A DNA stretch of 64,000 nucleotides from Breoghania sp. (GTDB lineage Bacteria; Pseudomonadota; Alphaproteobacteria; Rhizobiales; Stappiaceae). How positions within the stretch are numbered: position 1 is the first letter of the stretch; every line of letters starts with the position of its first letter. The translations under genes were made by a program, and so were the position numbers. Location: NCBI RefSeq assembly GCF_030066895.1, contig NZ_JASJAV010000020.1, positions 1 to 64,000 on the forward strand. Direction: 5' to 3'. Below, in pieces: positions 13,536-23,749 of the stretch. The notes below the pieces were generated by a model. It was not told the DNA's origin and searched no databases. It saw only the letters and a program-made list of their open reading frames with translations.

Positions 13536-13577
13536 CAATCACCTCTCCCATTGGGACAATCACCTCTCCCATTGGGA
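13536..13577. repeat. 21-bp tandem duplication of a CACCTCTCCC-type repeat
   Basis: A 21-base unit (CAATCACCTC TCCCATTGGG plus A) occurs at 13536-13556 and again, base for base, at 13557-13577. It is part of the palindromic element that follows. Confidence 0.85.
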
Positions 13578-13662
13578 GAGGTCGGAGCGAAGCTCCGGGT
13601 GAGGGGTGTCAGGCTCTCCGTATCCACGCAAGCATCCCCAGCCCTCTCCCCATGGGAGGGGA
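13562..13662. repeat. REP-like palindromic intergenic element
   Basis: The segment contains CCTCTCCCATTGGGAGAGG, then CGGAGCGAAGCTCCG, then GGTGAGGGG, and near 13640 a second CCCTCTCCCCATGGGAGGGG palindrome. This CTCTCCC...GGGAGAG/GGGTGAGGGG layout resembles the widespread REP-type repeats of Proteobacteria. It sits in noncoding DNA between the A+T-rich islet and the coiled-coil gene. Confidence 0.65.
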
Positions 13663-14494
13663 GGCCTGGCCCTATTCACCGCCCCCACTTTCCTATCGCA
13701 CTCCCCATATCCTTTCCCCATCACCCGCCCGCAACGGGAAGCCGCAGCAGACCGTCTGCTACGTGGGTCGGGGGTCGTGACGGCGACGGCTGAAAGGGCG
13801 TAACGGACCCGATTAGGCTGACGTGATCGAGACAGTCGTGGGGGCCCGGGATTCGATAGGGCACGCGGCTTCGGAGCGGAGCGAACGGTCAAACCTTGCT
13901 GCAAGACCGTCGACCCGCTCAGGGGGTACCGCCAAAAAGGCATGCTCCCGAAGTCGTGGCGTGAGAGTGGTCAGGCGACCGAGCGAGACACTCAAGACAA
14001 CGTCATGGGCAAGGTTCCGGCGGGCAGTCGCCGAAGACTCGAAACAACATCGAACAGGCCTGGTGAAGCCGCCAGAACCCTGCCGATTCCCTTCAAACGT
14101 CGACCCTGCGGGATCGGGCGACGACGCTGCGTGCGCGGCTCGTTGCGGGGTTTCGCACGCATCCGCGCCGCATATCGCCTCACCGCAGGTGAGAATGCGA
14201 CCAATGCACGCGAAACGTGTACCTTCTCTGCATAGTCGGATATCGTAATTTTCGCCAATTATTTCAACCGATTGACGCAGTTCTTTCATAGATTTTCGCT
14301 TAATGGCTGAAATCAAACCTACATTTTGTCATTGGCATGCTAGTCATCATTCAATTACTTTGAGGGTACATAGATATGAGCGAGACCACTCACTTTCGTT
14401 AATTTCCGGTTAACGCTACACTGGAGAAACATCCGGAGCGGGCTGGAAACAGACGGAAAACGAGGGCCGCATGGCGTCATCCAGGAGTTCAGAT
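13663..14494. other. Intergenic region with no firmly supported gene
   Basis: Frames exist on both strands (13823-14248 plus; 13813-14316 minus, 167 residues), but they mirror one another and show no domain. Bases 14440-14494 are the leader of the coiled-coil gene, with AGGAG at 14482-14486. Confidence 0.4.
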
Positions 14495-15971
14495 ATGGGT
14501 ATTTTCTCCAATCGGCAGAACTCGCCGTCCGGTGACAACTGTACGGCGCGTCCCACGCCTTACAGCGCCGAGGACGAAGAATTGTTCGACGAGGGAGAAA
14601 CCGAGGAGAGCAATGTCCAGCAACTTTCCCCGCTTGCGCTTCGCATGCAGGAGAAGCTGCGGAACCTCGACAATCTGAAGACCCGTGTCGGCGGCCTGGG
14701 ACGCACCTTCGAGCAGGTGAACTCGCTCGCCGCCGAAAGCGCCAACTCGATCTCCCTGCTGTCGGAATTAGTCGACAACGCCCGCACCCATATCGAAACC
14801 GAGATCCGGCTGAAGTCGGAAAACGCCAAGCTCGCCACCGAGCTGATCAACCGCAATCACGAGGTCAAATCGCTCTCCACCCAGCTGGAGGAAGCGCTGG
14901 CGGAGGTGCATTCGCTGCGCAAGCGCGGCACCGGAACGCGCACGACCCTGGAATCGACCCGCAACGACCTCGTCTCGATCCGCGACAACAACAAGAAGGT
15001 CAACGAGGAATACCGCGCAGAGCTCCCAACTCGTGGAAGCCAACGCGCAGATCGCGGAGCTGACCGGCGAATACAAGGATACCAAGGCCAAGCTCGCGGC
15101 CCAGGAGGAGCACTCCGAAAGCATCAAGAACGCGCTCGACGGCCATACCCTGCGCGAGAAGGAACTGCAGCAGAATCTCAGCGAAAGCGCGACGCTCACC
15201 GAGCAGGAGGTGAAGAAGTCGCAGCAGCTCGCCTCCGAGCTTGAGGCCGCCAAGCGCGAGGTCGCCCAGTTCCGCAACGAGGCCATCAGTCTCAAGTCAA
15301 GCTTCGACATCGCCGAGCAGGAAATCGACTACGCCCGATCGCGCCTGGAAGAGGAAAAGCGCAAGCACGACAACGAGATCTACACGCTCAATTCGGAAAT
15401 CGAAAACCTGTCCTCGCAGCGCCGCATTGGCGCCCATTCGCTGCAGGAAATGGCGACCGAGAACAATTCGCTGAAAGAGCGCAACCTCAACAAGCGCATG
15501 CAGGAGATCGAGCATCTTCTCGACAGCGCCCAGAAGAGCCACGAGCACGACCGCAACGAGCTTTTGGCCGCCAACGCCAAGCTGCGCGAGTTGAACCTGC
15601 GCTACAACTCGGTGCTGACCGACCTCAACCATGAGCGCGGTCAGAACCAGAAATACTCCGACAGCAACGAGGCGCTGGTGGAGGAGAACAAGAAGCTGCA
15701 GCGCTACCGGATCAAGTACGACACCGCCGTCGACCAGATCGCGCAGCTCAAGTCCGTCATCGCCAACTATCAGATGGCGATGGAAAAGGACGGGGTCTCC
15801 TCCGAACACGCCACGGACGGCGGCGCGGTGGAACGGGTGGAGAAGGTGCTGGCGGCCGACAACAAGCCCGATCCGGACATCTTCGAGACGTCGGATACCG
15901 AAACGGACGAGAACGCCGGCGATGCGCCGAATGACGGTAACATCGTGAAGCTTCGCAACGATCACGACTGA
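14495..15971 (+). pseudogene. Long coiled-coil protein (crescentin/intermediate-filament-like?), one frameshift
   Basis: About 490 residues, nearly all predicted coiled coil. The ATG at 14495 is preceded by AGGAG at good spacing, better than the in-frame ATG at 14471. An acidic N-terminal head (SAEDEELFDEGETEE) leads to LNLKTRVGGL-like and ANSISLLSELVDN segments, then long heptad-rich stretches, and an acidic tail ending IVKLRNDHD. A one-base shift near 15020-15030 (after NEEYR, before SSQLVEANAQ) separates the two frames. The head-plus-rod layout recalls crescentin-like filament proteins of alphaproteobacteria, but composition alone cannot prove that; other structural coiled coils are possible. 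A strong terminator follows. Confidence 0.65.
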
Positions 15972-16017
15972 GGAGACAGGCGCACCGTCGCTTCAACCCG
16001 TGATTGTCTGAATATCG

Positions 16018-16058
16018 CGGCCCGGACGCCCTCAACGGCGCTCCGGGCCGTTTTGCGT
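16018..16058 (+). terminator. Rho-independent terminator after the coiled-coil gene
   Basis: CGGCCCGGA...TCCGGGCCG closes a strong stem with an inner CGCC/GGCG pairing, followed by TTTTG. It lies 46 bases past the stop at 15971 and just beyond the end of the convergent acetyltransferase. Confidence 0.8.
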
Positions 16059-16086
16059 CTCGACCCGAAAACCTGAGCTTGGGAGA

Positions 16087-16641
16087 TTATCTGTGGGGCG
16101 GCGTATCCGCCCCCTCGCCCAGCGCGTGCTGCATGAGCACGGAATCGAGCCAGCGATCGAATTTCCGGCCGACATTCTTCAGCGTGCCGACCATTTGGAA
16201 GCCCATGGAGCGGTGCAGTTCGATAGAGGCGACATTGTCGCTGTCGCCGATCACCGCCACCATCTGGCGGAAGTCGCGCGCCGTCGTCTCCTCGATCAAT
16301 CGCGTCAGCAGGGCCCGGCCGACGCCGAGCCGACGCGCATCGCGCGCCACATAGACGGAATTCTCCACCGTGCCGCGATAGGCCGGACGCGGCCTGTAGG
16401 GTCCGGCATAGGAGTAGCCGAGCACGCGCCCCTCGCCGCCGCCCGCCTTCTCCGGCGCTTCCAGGCAGACGAGATAGGGAAATCCCCCCTGGCTCAAGGC
16501 CTCGAAACGCCTCAGCATTTCGCGCTCGTCGGGGGGAACAAGTTCGAAGGACGCGGTGCCAGTCTCGACCGCCTCCGCATAGATTGTCGCAATTGCGGGA
16601 ATATCGTCCCCGCATGCGCTACGTATGGTAAGATTGGACAT
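16087..16641 (-). CDS. GNAT N-acetyltransferase, phosphinothricin-acetyltransferase type
   Basis: A 184-residue GNAT enzyme of the PAT/YncA subgroup: IRSACGDDIPAIATIYAEAV at the N-terminus, then VLGYSYAGPYRPRPAYRGTVENSVYV (split here over strands 3 and 4) and the acetyl-CoA loop RRLGVGRALLTRLIE. The end has SIELHRSMGFQMVGTLKNVG and KFDRWLDSVLM, typical of enzymes acetylating amino-acid analogues such as phosphinothricin or methionine sulfoximine. The start is set at the ATG at 16641 on family length; the frame is open to 16818. It converges with the coiled-coil gene. Confidence 0.88.
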   Translation of the reverse strand: MSNLTIRSACGDDIPAIATIYAEAVETGTASFELVPPDEREMLRRFEALSQGGFPYLVCLEAPEKAGGGEGRVLGYSYAGPYRPRPAYRGTVENSVYVARDARRLGVGRALLTRLIEETTARDFRQMVAVIGDSDNVASIELHRSMGFQMVGTLKNVGRKFDRWLDSVLMQHALGEGADTPPHR

Positions 16642-16965
16642 TAGTTGGACAGTCTTGCAGGAGGAAGGAAGGTCCGCGAGGAACCGCGCAAACTGTGCCC
16701 CCGGAGACCGCAGTCGTCCAGTCTCAAATCTGCGGCCGGTCATCGTCATACACCGGGAACCGGCACACGCCAAATTGTCTCCTGAACCCCTTCCCAAGCA
16801 TGGAAAGTATCGAGGCAAGCGTCCCTATGGGACCGCTACGTCAAAAGGCCGGAGCGGATCTGACAGCGATCCTCGCCCGAATTGGGCAGGCGATATCCAG
16901 ATCCGTTCGAGAGAGGGACCGGACCTACAACAAGAATGCGCCGCGGGAGGAAACAGGAGAAGACG
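16642..16965. other. Intergenic region, divergent promoters expected
   Basis: It lies between the divergent acetyltransferase and FAD-oxidoreductase genes. No further gene is seen. GGGAGGAAACAGGAGAAG directly before 16966 is the ribosome site of the latter. Confidence 0.4.
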
Positions 16966-18258
16966 ATGGCTCAGATTCTCATTCTCGGCGGCGGCGTCGC
17001 CGGCATATCGGCCGCTTATGAAATACGCGAAGCGCTCGGCAAGTCGCATGAGGTGACGGTGGCCTCCAAGGCCCCCTTAACTCCAGTTCAACCCGTCAAC
17101 CCCCTGGGTGGCCGTCAAATGGCGCACACGGGAGGATATCACCGTCGACCTCGCCTCCACCCTGCCTCGCCACGGCGTGAAGTTCATCCACGCGGCGACC
17201 GAAAAGGTGAATCCCGAGGACAACTCCGTCACCATGTCCGACGGCCAGAACCTGAAATACGACTATCTCGTCATCGCGACGGGACCGAAGCTCGCCTTCG
17301 ACGAGATCGAGGGCCTCGGCCCGGAGGGCTTCACTCAGTCGGTGTGCGACGTTGGAGCACACCACGGACAGCGCGGATAAATAGGAGGCCTTCTGTGCCA
17401 ATCCGGGGCCCATCGTGGTCGGTACGGCTCAGGGCGCCTCGTGCTACAGCCCGGCCTACGAATTCTCCATGATCATGGACACCGACCTCAGGAAGCGGAA
17501 GATCCGCGACAAGGTGCCGATGATCTTCGTCACCGCCGAACCTTATGTCGGCCATCTCGGCCTCGGCGGTGTGGGCGATACCAAGGGCCTGCTGGAATCG
17601 GAAATGCGCCAGCGCCACATCCGCTGGATCACCAACGCCAAGGTGGAGAAGGTGGAAGAGGGCAAGATGAGCGTCACCGACGCATGACGACGACGGCGCG
17701 GTCAAGAAGAAGACCCACGAGCTGCCCTTCGGCTATTCGATGATGCTGCCCGCGCCTTCCGCGGCATCCCCGCCCTGATGGGGATCGAGGGCCTCATCAA
17801 TCCGCGCGGCTTCGTCATCGTCGACAAGCACCAGCGCAACCCAAAATACCAGAACGTCTTCGGTGCTGGCGTCTGCATCGCCATCGCGCCCCTGGAGGCG
17901 ACCCCGGTGCCCGTGGGCGTTCCCAAGACCGGCTACATGATCGAGAGCATGGCGACCGCGATCGCACAGAACCTGAAGGAGATCCTGGCAGACAAGGAGC
18001 CCACCCACCAGGGCTCATGGAACGCGATCTGCCTGGCCGATTTCGGCGACGGCGGCGTGGTCTTCGTCGCCCAGCCGCAGAACCCGCCGCGCAACGTCAA
18101 CTGGTCGTCGAGCGGCAAGTTGGTGCACCAGGCCAAGGTCGCCTTCGAGAAATACTTCCTGCGCAAGGTCCGCAAGGGCTCGACCGAGCCCTACTACGGA
18201 GAAGGCGGTGATGTAGATGCTGAACATCTCCAAGCTGAAGAACAAGAAACCGGCCTGA
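16966..18258 (+). pseudogene. FAD/NAD(P) oxidoreductase of the sulfide:quinone reductase type, multiply frameshifted
   Basis: Read across frames this is a flavocytochrome-c/sulfide:quinone-oxidoreductase-like protein of about 430 residues. The FAD-binding start ILILGGGVAGISAAYEI, the WRTREDITVDLASTLPRHGV segment, YDYLVIATGPKLAFDEIEG, EPYVGHLGLGGVGDTKGLLE, VFGAGVCIAIAPLEATPVPV and the tail MLNISKLKNKKPA match the family. Lesions: several one-base length changes in C-rich runs near 17076-17110; a shift near 17345-17400; another near 17690-17770; and near 18198 a shift plus a TAG at 18214-18216. The intact pieces read well, so decay is recent or the sequence here is poor. Cellular role is probably sulfide oxidation at the membrane (inference). 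Confidence 0.75.
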
Positions 18259-18283
18259 GATCCGGACCTTCGGAATGCAAAAC

Positions 18284-18308
18284 GGGCGCGGAGTGATCCG
18301 CGCCCATT
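18284..18308. terminator. Bidirectional terminator hairpin
   Basis: GGGCGCGGA-GTGA-TCCGCGCCC is a perfect 9-bp stem between two converging genes, flanked by AAAA on the left and ATTCTGATTT on the right. The weak T-tracts suggest use in both directions. Confidence 0.7.
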
Positions 18309-18343
18309 CTGATTTGCGAGACAATCTGCGGAAGGCGAAAAGC

Positions 18344-19123
18344 CTACTCGCGATTGCCGAAGAGCTGCAGCAGCATGATGAACAGGTTGATGAAGTCCAG
18401 ATACAGCCTGAGCGCGCCCATGACGGCCTTGCGGCCGGCGACGACGTCGCTGTCGCCCGAGGAGTACATCTCCTTGATCTGCTGCGTGTCGTAGGCGGCG
18501 AGGCCCGCGAACACCAGCACGCCAATCACCGAAACGGCGAACTGCAAGGCGCTGAAGCCGATGAAGATATTCACCAGCGACGCGATCACGATGCCGATCA
18601 GGCCCATGAACAGGAACGAGCCCCACCCGAACAGATCCTTCTGGGTCGTGTAGCCGAAAAGGCTCAAGCTCTCGAAGGAAGCCGCAGTGATGAAGAACAC
18701 CCGTGCAACGGATTCATGCGTGTAGACCAACAGGATGGAGGAGAACGAAATGCCCACCAGCGCCGCATAGATCCAGAACGTGCTCTGCGCGGCTCCGACA
18801 CTCATCTTCTGAATGCGGAAGGACAGAAAGAACACCATTGCCAACGGCGCCAGGATCACCAGCCACTTCAGCGGGCTGGCAAACAGCGCAACGCCGAAAT
18901 TGGTCAGCATCATGCCGTTGTTGAGCTGCGCCACGGCATTCGCCGGGTTGTCGGTCACCGACATCATGAAGATGCCGAGCGCCGCAAGCCCGGTAATGCC
19001 CATGCCGAGCGCCATATAGTTGTAAACGCGCAGCATGTAAGCCCGAAGGCCAGCGTCGTACAGGTCGGTCTCGGCGAGCGATCCCGCGTACCGGGTCGCC
19101 TGATTACGATCGAAGGTCGCCAT
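18344..19123 (-). CDS. Bax inhibitor-1 / YccA family membrane protein
   Basis: A 259-residue integral membrane protein with seven hydrophobic segments, beginning MATFDRNQATRYAGSLAETD. Family marks are VYNYMALGMGITGLAALG, the internal WIYAALVGISFSSILLVYT and the C-terminal AYDTQQIKEMY followed by ALRLYLDFINLFIMLLQLFG. Bacterial relatives act as pH-sensitive calcium channels or interact with FtsH; the function here is not known. It uses TAG as stop and stands alone with its own leader. Confidence 0.93.
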   Translation of the reverse strand: MATFDRNQATRYAGSLAETDLYDAGLRAYMLRVYNYMALGMGITGLAALGIFMMSVTDNPANAVAQLNNGMMLTNFGVALFASPLKWLVILAPLAMVFFLSFRIQKMSVGAAQSTFWIYAALVGISFSSILLVYTHESVARVFFITAASFESLSLFGYTTQKDLFGWGSFLFMGLIGIVIASLVNIFIGFSALQFAVSVIGVLVFAGLAAYDTQQIKEMYSSGDSDVVAGRKAVMGALRLYLDFINLFIMLLQLFGNRE

Positions 19124-19321
19124 CGAATTCCTCGCTTTTCATTACGCTCCGAAAAGACTGCTAATGCGCTTTGCCGGGCGCTGGGTTGAATATGGGGGTA
19201 TGCAACGACGCGAACAAGGCCATCTCACGGCAATTTTGCGTGAATTCTCCCCGATCCTGCACCTTTGGTTAAACTTACGCTAGGCGGCGTGACCCTTGGT
19301 CGCTGGCCCTCGGCGCGCGCC

Positions 19322-19964
19322 TCACGTCTCCGTCAGCACCTTTTCGAACCAATGTGCGCATAGAGCTCGTCATTGAAGGCTGCACCCCCCGGAAACCGGA
19401 GGAACGATAGAGCGAAATGACCTCGCTGAGGTTCTTGTTCGTCTCCAGCCGCAGAAGCGCAAAGCCGAGCGCCATCGCCTGTGCTTCCAGCGCCTCGACG
19501 ATCCGCCGCCCGACGCCCAGCCCGCGCGCATCCGCGGCAACCCACATCCGCTTGATCTCACCGACCCCCGATCCCGTGCTCTTCAGCGCTCCGCAGCCAA
19601 TCGCCCGCCCGTCGAGCCGCGCTATGACGAAGGCACCGTTCGGCGGGCGCAACATCTCCAGATCTGCGGGATTGCTGGCGGCGGAATCGAACCCGGCATC
19701 GAAACGACGGCCAAGCTCCCGGAAGTATTCGTTCACGCACCATTGCCCGTCCGCACTGTCGGCCAGCTCGGGCTCGACCCGTATGGCGGAGGCCCGCAAC
19801 AGAAGCGAGACCTCGGACATGGCCGCACTCAACCGCTCACTCTGGCGAGGACTGAGTGAGGAGATGCCTGCCTGAGCCGCCTCCCCGTTCTCCCTCGCGC
19901 CGCAAAGCCGGAGATCGACCTCGCGACAGAAATCGCGCACCTGTTCCAGAAAATCCGCATCCAT
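19322..19964 (-). pseudogene. GNAT acetyltransferase of the MarR-GNAT type, truncated and frameshifted at the end
   Basis: The GNAT half is clear: NPADLEMLRPPNGAFVIARL, GCGALKSTGSGVGEIKRMWV, ARGLGVGRRIVEALEAQA and LRLETNKNLSEVISLYRSSG. Upstream, RQSERLSAAMSEVSLLLRAS matches the linker that follows the MarR domain in two-domain MarR-GNAT proteins, but the MarR domain itself is missing. The C-terminus is broken. After YRSSGF the expected FNDELYAH lies in the next frame, and WFEKVL in a third, ending at the TGA at 19322-19324. Loss of about 100 N-terminal residues with preserved linker suggests an internal deletion. Confidence 0.7.
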
Positions 19965-20148
19965 CGGGCAAACTCTCCACGCAAAGTCTCAAATTGAAAT
20001 TCACTCGTCCGGTACGCCTGCAAAAACGGCATCCGGTATCGAAACGGCGATCACGACAAATCGAAAACGCACCCTCCACGGGCGCCGACACCGGAGCAAC
20101 ACCGGCTCCGGCGGATATTTTTACCAAGGCCCTCAGCCTATCACAGTC

Positions 20149-22758
20149 TCACAGGTTGCGCAGAACCGGCGCGGGACGCTCTCCCAGAACGCGCCGGTGC
20201 CGATGAGGCAGAAACCGACCGAGAGAGCGCGAGAGCGACGAGCGCAACCGCCAGAGCCGTCGTGGGCTGGAATGTGAAGCTCACATGCATGATCTGCGTG
20301 ACCACGTACCAGGCCGCCATCGAGCCCGCAAAAACGGCGAAGACGACGGTTGAGAACCCGAGCATGGCGTATTCCATCACATAGGCCGCAATCAGCCGGG
20401 CCCGGGTGGCGCCGAGCGCCTTGAGGATCACCGCGTCATGAATGCGATTGCGATGCCCGGCAGCCAGCGCGCCCGCCAGCACCAGCACGCTGGCAACCAG
20501 CGTGATTGCCGAGACGCCCCGGATCGCCCAGGCAAGCTGACCGACCAGATCGTTGACCTGATCGATCGCATCCTTGCCCCACACGCCCGTCACCGTCGGC
20601 ATGGCATTGGACACCGCCTTCAGCAGCCGGATCTCGCGTTGCGGATCGGAAGGCCCTGACCAAGCGACCGTCGCCAGATGGGAATGCGGGGCGCCTGCGA
20701 AAGTGTTGGGCGAAAACACCATCACGAAATTCATCGCGAGGCTCTCCCATTCCACATCGCGGGTATTGGCGAGCCGTGCCGTGATCTCCCGGCCGAGCAC
20801 GTTGACCGTCACCGTGTCGCCGATCTTGAGGCCCAGCGCCTTGGCAATCCGGCCTTCGAAGGAAACGAGAGGTTCGCCCGTGTAATCTGCAGGCCACCAT
20901 TTGCCCGCCGACAGTTTGGAATTCTCCGGCAAATCGGAGGAATAGGTGATGCCCCGGTCGCCCCTCAACACCCAGGCGGCCTCGGGCTCCGGCGTGATCT
21001 CGGAAGCCGGAACGCCGTGCAGACGCATCAGCCGTCCGCGCAGCATGGGCGCGGTGACGAGTTCCCCCTTCGACGCCTCGCGCCTGATCAGTGCCTTGAA
21101 GTCCGACAGCTGATCATTCTGGATATCGAGAAAAAAGAAGCTCGGGGCATCGCCTGCAATGCGCGTGGTGAGTTCGCTCCTGAGATTACCTTCGGTCAGC
21201 GTCAGCGCAACCAGCAACGTCAGGCCCAGCCCAGACCAAGCGAGAGGATCACCGACGGCGTCAGCGCATCCGGACGATAGATATTGCCAAGCACCAGCCG
21301 CCATTCGGTTACAAACAGAACGGCCCGACCGGACGCGCATGCCGCGCCAGCGCCATCAGCCCGCGCCCGACCGCAAACAGAAGCACAAAGGACGCGGCCG
21401 CCGCCGCCACATAAATGAGGGCGATGAGCTTTTCATAAGACAACCCCACCGCGAGCCCGGCCAGCAGCAGCACGGTGACGGCAACCGCCACCATGTAGCG
21501 CCGACGCGGCAACCTCATCCGCGTGCCGATTTCGTCACGAAAAAGCGCGGTCGGCGGTACGTCATGTACCCGCCCGAGCGGCCACAGAGCGAAGGCGAGC
21601 GCCGTCAACACGCCGTAGACGGGCCCCAACGCCAGTTCGGATGGATAGCCCCCGGCGATCACGTCGACCGGCAGTACCTGCGACAGCGCTGCACCGGCCG
21701 CAAACGGCACCAGCGCGCCGAGCACCAGACCGATGAAGATCCCGCAGCCCGCTAACATCATGATCTGAACGAGATAAAGCCGAAAGACGAAAACGCCCGA
21801 GGCGCCCACGCATTTGAAGGTGGCGATCACCAGTCGCTTGGCATCGAGAAACGCGCGCACCGCATTGGCAACGCCCACGCCGCCGCCGACGAGCGCGTTC
21901 AGGCCGACCAACGTCAGAAACTGAGTGAAGCGGTCGATATTGCGCCTGAGCCCCGGCGCGGCATTGTCCCGGGATCGGATGCACCAGCCTGCATCGGGAA
22001 AGCGCTTGTCCGCCTCCGTCCGGATGGCCCGGATCGCGGCCAAACCGGACGGCCCCGCATCACCCCCGTTAAGTGCGACACGATAATGCCAGCGCACCAG
22101 CGTGCCCGGCTGCAGAAGCTTTGAAGCCTCCAACCAGGCCCGCGAGATCATCAGCCGGGGTCCGAAATCGATCCCGCCGCTGAGCTTGTCGGGTTCCGAG
22201 GCGATCGTGTCGACGATCTTCAGCCGCGTATAGCCAAGCGTGACCTCGTCGCCGACCTTGATATCGAGCCGCGCCAGCAATTCCGGGTCGACGACCGCGC
22301 CCCAGACCTCACCGCTCTTTCGCATTGCCGGATGCAATTCGCTGCCATGCGTCAGATCGAGATGGCCGAAAAGCGGATAGGCGCCGTCGATCGCCTTGAC
22401 CTCCACCAGCGCCTGCACATCGCCCGACGGTACCCGAGCCATGGCGCGCATGAGTGCCAACCGTGGAGACACGACCGAGACTGTCGAGAAAGTCGCGCTC
22501 CTGCGGCGTGACTTCCCGGTGCACCAACGAGAAATCGACATCGCCGCCGAGGATCACGCGTCCCTCGCCCATGATGCCTTCGGTCAGCCCGCGCGAGAGG
22601 GACGCCACCCCCGCAATGGCCGCCACGCCGAGCGCGATGCAGGCGATGAAGACGTAAAATCCGCGCAAGCCTCCGCGCATTTCGCGCAAGGCAAAACGAA
22701 CGGCTGCCGAAAAGCCCGCTTGCCCCGCAGTTCGACGACCTGCGGCCGAGCCCTCCAT
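20149..22758 (-). pseudogene. ybbP: ABC transporter permease of the FtsX/YbbP type, frameshifted
   Basis: A large FtsX-family permease of about 850-870 residues with signal-anchor, paired FtsX domains and two periplasmic MacB-like regions. The N-terminus (FALREMRGGLRGFYVFIACI) is in one frame to about 22450; the middle (LFGHLDLTHGSELHPAM to VGRGLMALARHARP) in a second to about 21340; the rest (LTLTEGNLRSELTTRIAGDA onward) in a third; and the last residues, ending VLRNL at the TGA 20149-20151, in yet another. Its ATG at 22758 directly follows the end of the ATPase gene, so the two are cotranscribed. Family role: lipid or lysophospholipid-related export, by analogy with YbbAP-TesA. Confidence 0.75.
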
Positions 22759-22759
22759 C

Positions 22760-23482
22760 TCAGCGCTCTCCCGAGGCTGCGACCGGCCGCCCGGCATGAT
22801 CGGTATCGATCAGCCCGGAATGGATCCGCACGCTGGTCGTACAGCGATCCGCAAGACCGCGATCATGGGTGACCAGAACCAGCGTCACATCGCGCCGCGC
22901 CTGGGCCGCGAACATCAGATCGATGATGGTCGAGCCCGTCGTCTCGTCGAGATTGCCGGTTGGCTCGTCCGCGATCAGGATTTCCGGCTCGCCGACCAGC
23001 ACCCGCGCCATGGCAACCCGCTGCTGTTCGCCACCGGAAAGCTGTCCCGGATAGTGATTGGCGCGATCCTGAAAGCCGACGACGGCAAGCTCATCGCGAG
23101 CACGGGCGAAGGCGCACGGTTCGCCGGCCAGTTCCAGCGGCACGGCGACGTTTTCAAGCGCCGTCATGTTGGGAATGAGATGAAAGGACTGGAAGACGAT
23201 GCCCACATGCTGCCGGAGAAACCGGGCCAGTTCGTCTTCCGACAGGCCCATCAGATCGGTTCCGGCGACGCGGACCTTGCCGCTGTCGGCACTTTCCAAC
23301 CCGGCCATCACCATCAGCAGCGTCGACTTGCCCGAGCCCGACGGCCCGATAATGCCGACCGACTGGCCGCGCGCGATATTGAGATCGATGCCCTTGAGGA
23401 TATGCACCTGAGCAGCACCCGCCCCCAGGGACAGATGAACGTCTCGAAGCGAAATTGCGGGCTGATCAACGGATTGGTCCAC
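22760..23482 (-). CDS. ybbA: ABC transporter ATP-binding protein, YbbA/LolD type
   Basis: A 240-residue ATPase with Walker [13 protein letters not shown]-loop [15 protein letters not shown], signature [15 protein letters not shown], Walker [13 protein letters not shown] and H-loop VTHD. All motifs are intact. The GTG at 23482 fits the family length; the frame stays open to 23737 without similarity. It overlaps the permease gene by a few bases and is divergent from tesA, the conserved ybbAP/tesA arrangement. Confidence 0.9.
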   Translation of the reverse strand: MDQSVDQPAISLRDVHLSLGAGAAQVHILKGIDLNIARGQSVGIIGPSGSGKSTLLMVMAGLESADSGKVRVAGTDLMGLSEDELARFLRQHVGIVFQSFHLIPNMTALENVAVPLELAGEPCAFARARDELAVVGFQDRANHYPGQLSGGEQQRVAMARVLVGEPEILIADEPTGNLDETTGSTIIDLMFAAQARRDVTLVLVTHDRGLADRCTTSVRIHSGLIDTDHAGRPVAASGER

Positions 23483-23749
23483 GGGCCTTGTCCTTGGCTT
23501 GCTCGAACCCAAATGATAGGGCCTGGACAAAGACGCCCAAACCTGGATGGTTGAAACGCAAACTGTCCCCGCGCGCCGATAGGCCTTGCGCAGCGAATTG
23601 TCTGCAACCGAACCTGACTGCTCCGGTCGAAACATGCTTGAGAGCACACATCGTTCAGATTGGTTCAATCCGGACGGATTATGCTCGCGTGACACGGTCA
23701 CCGCGTCCTGCCCAATATGGGAAGCGATACCAATCAATCCAGAGGGTTG

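Noticed and set aside
13536..13600. Possible CRISPR-like array.
   Set aside because: Only two adjacent copies with no spacer; it is a simple tandem duplication within a REP-like element.
13813..14316. Minus-strand frame of 167 codons and the overlapping plus-strand frame.
   Set aside because: The two mirror each other, have biased composition and no domain; kept only as an intergenic note.
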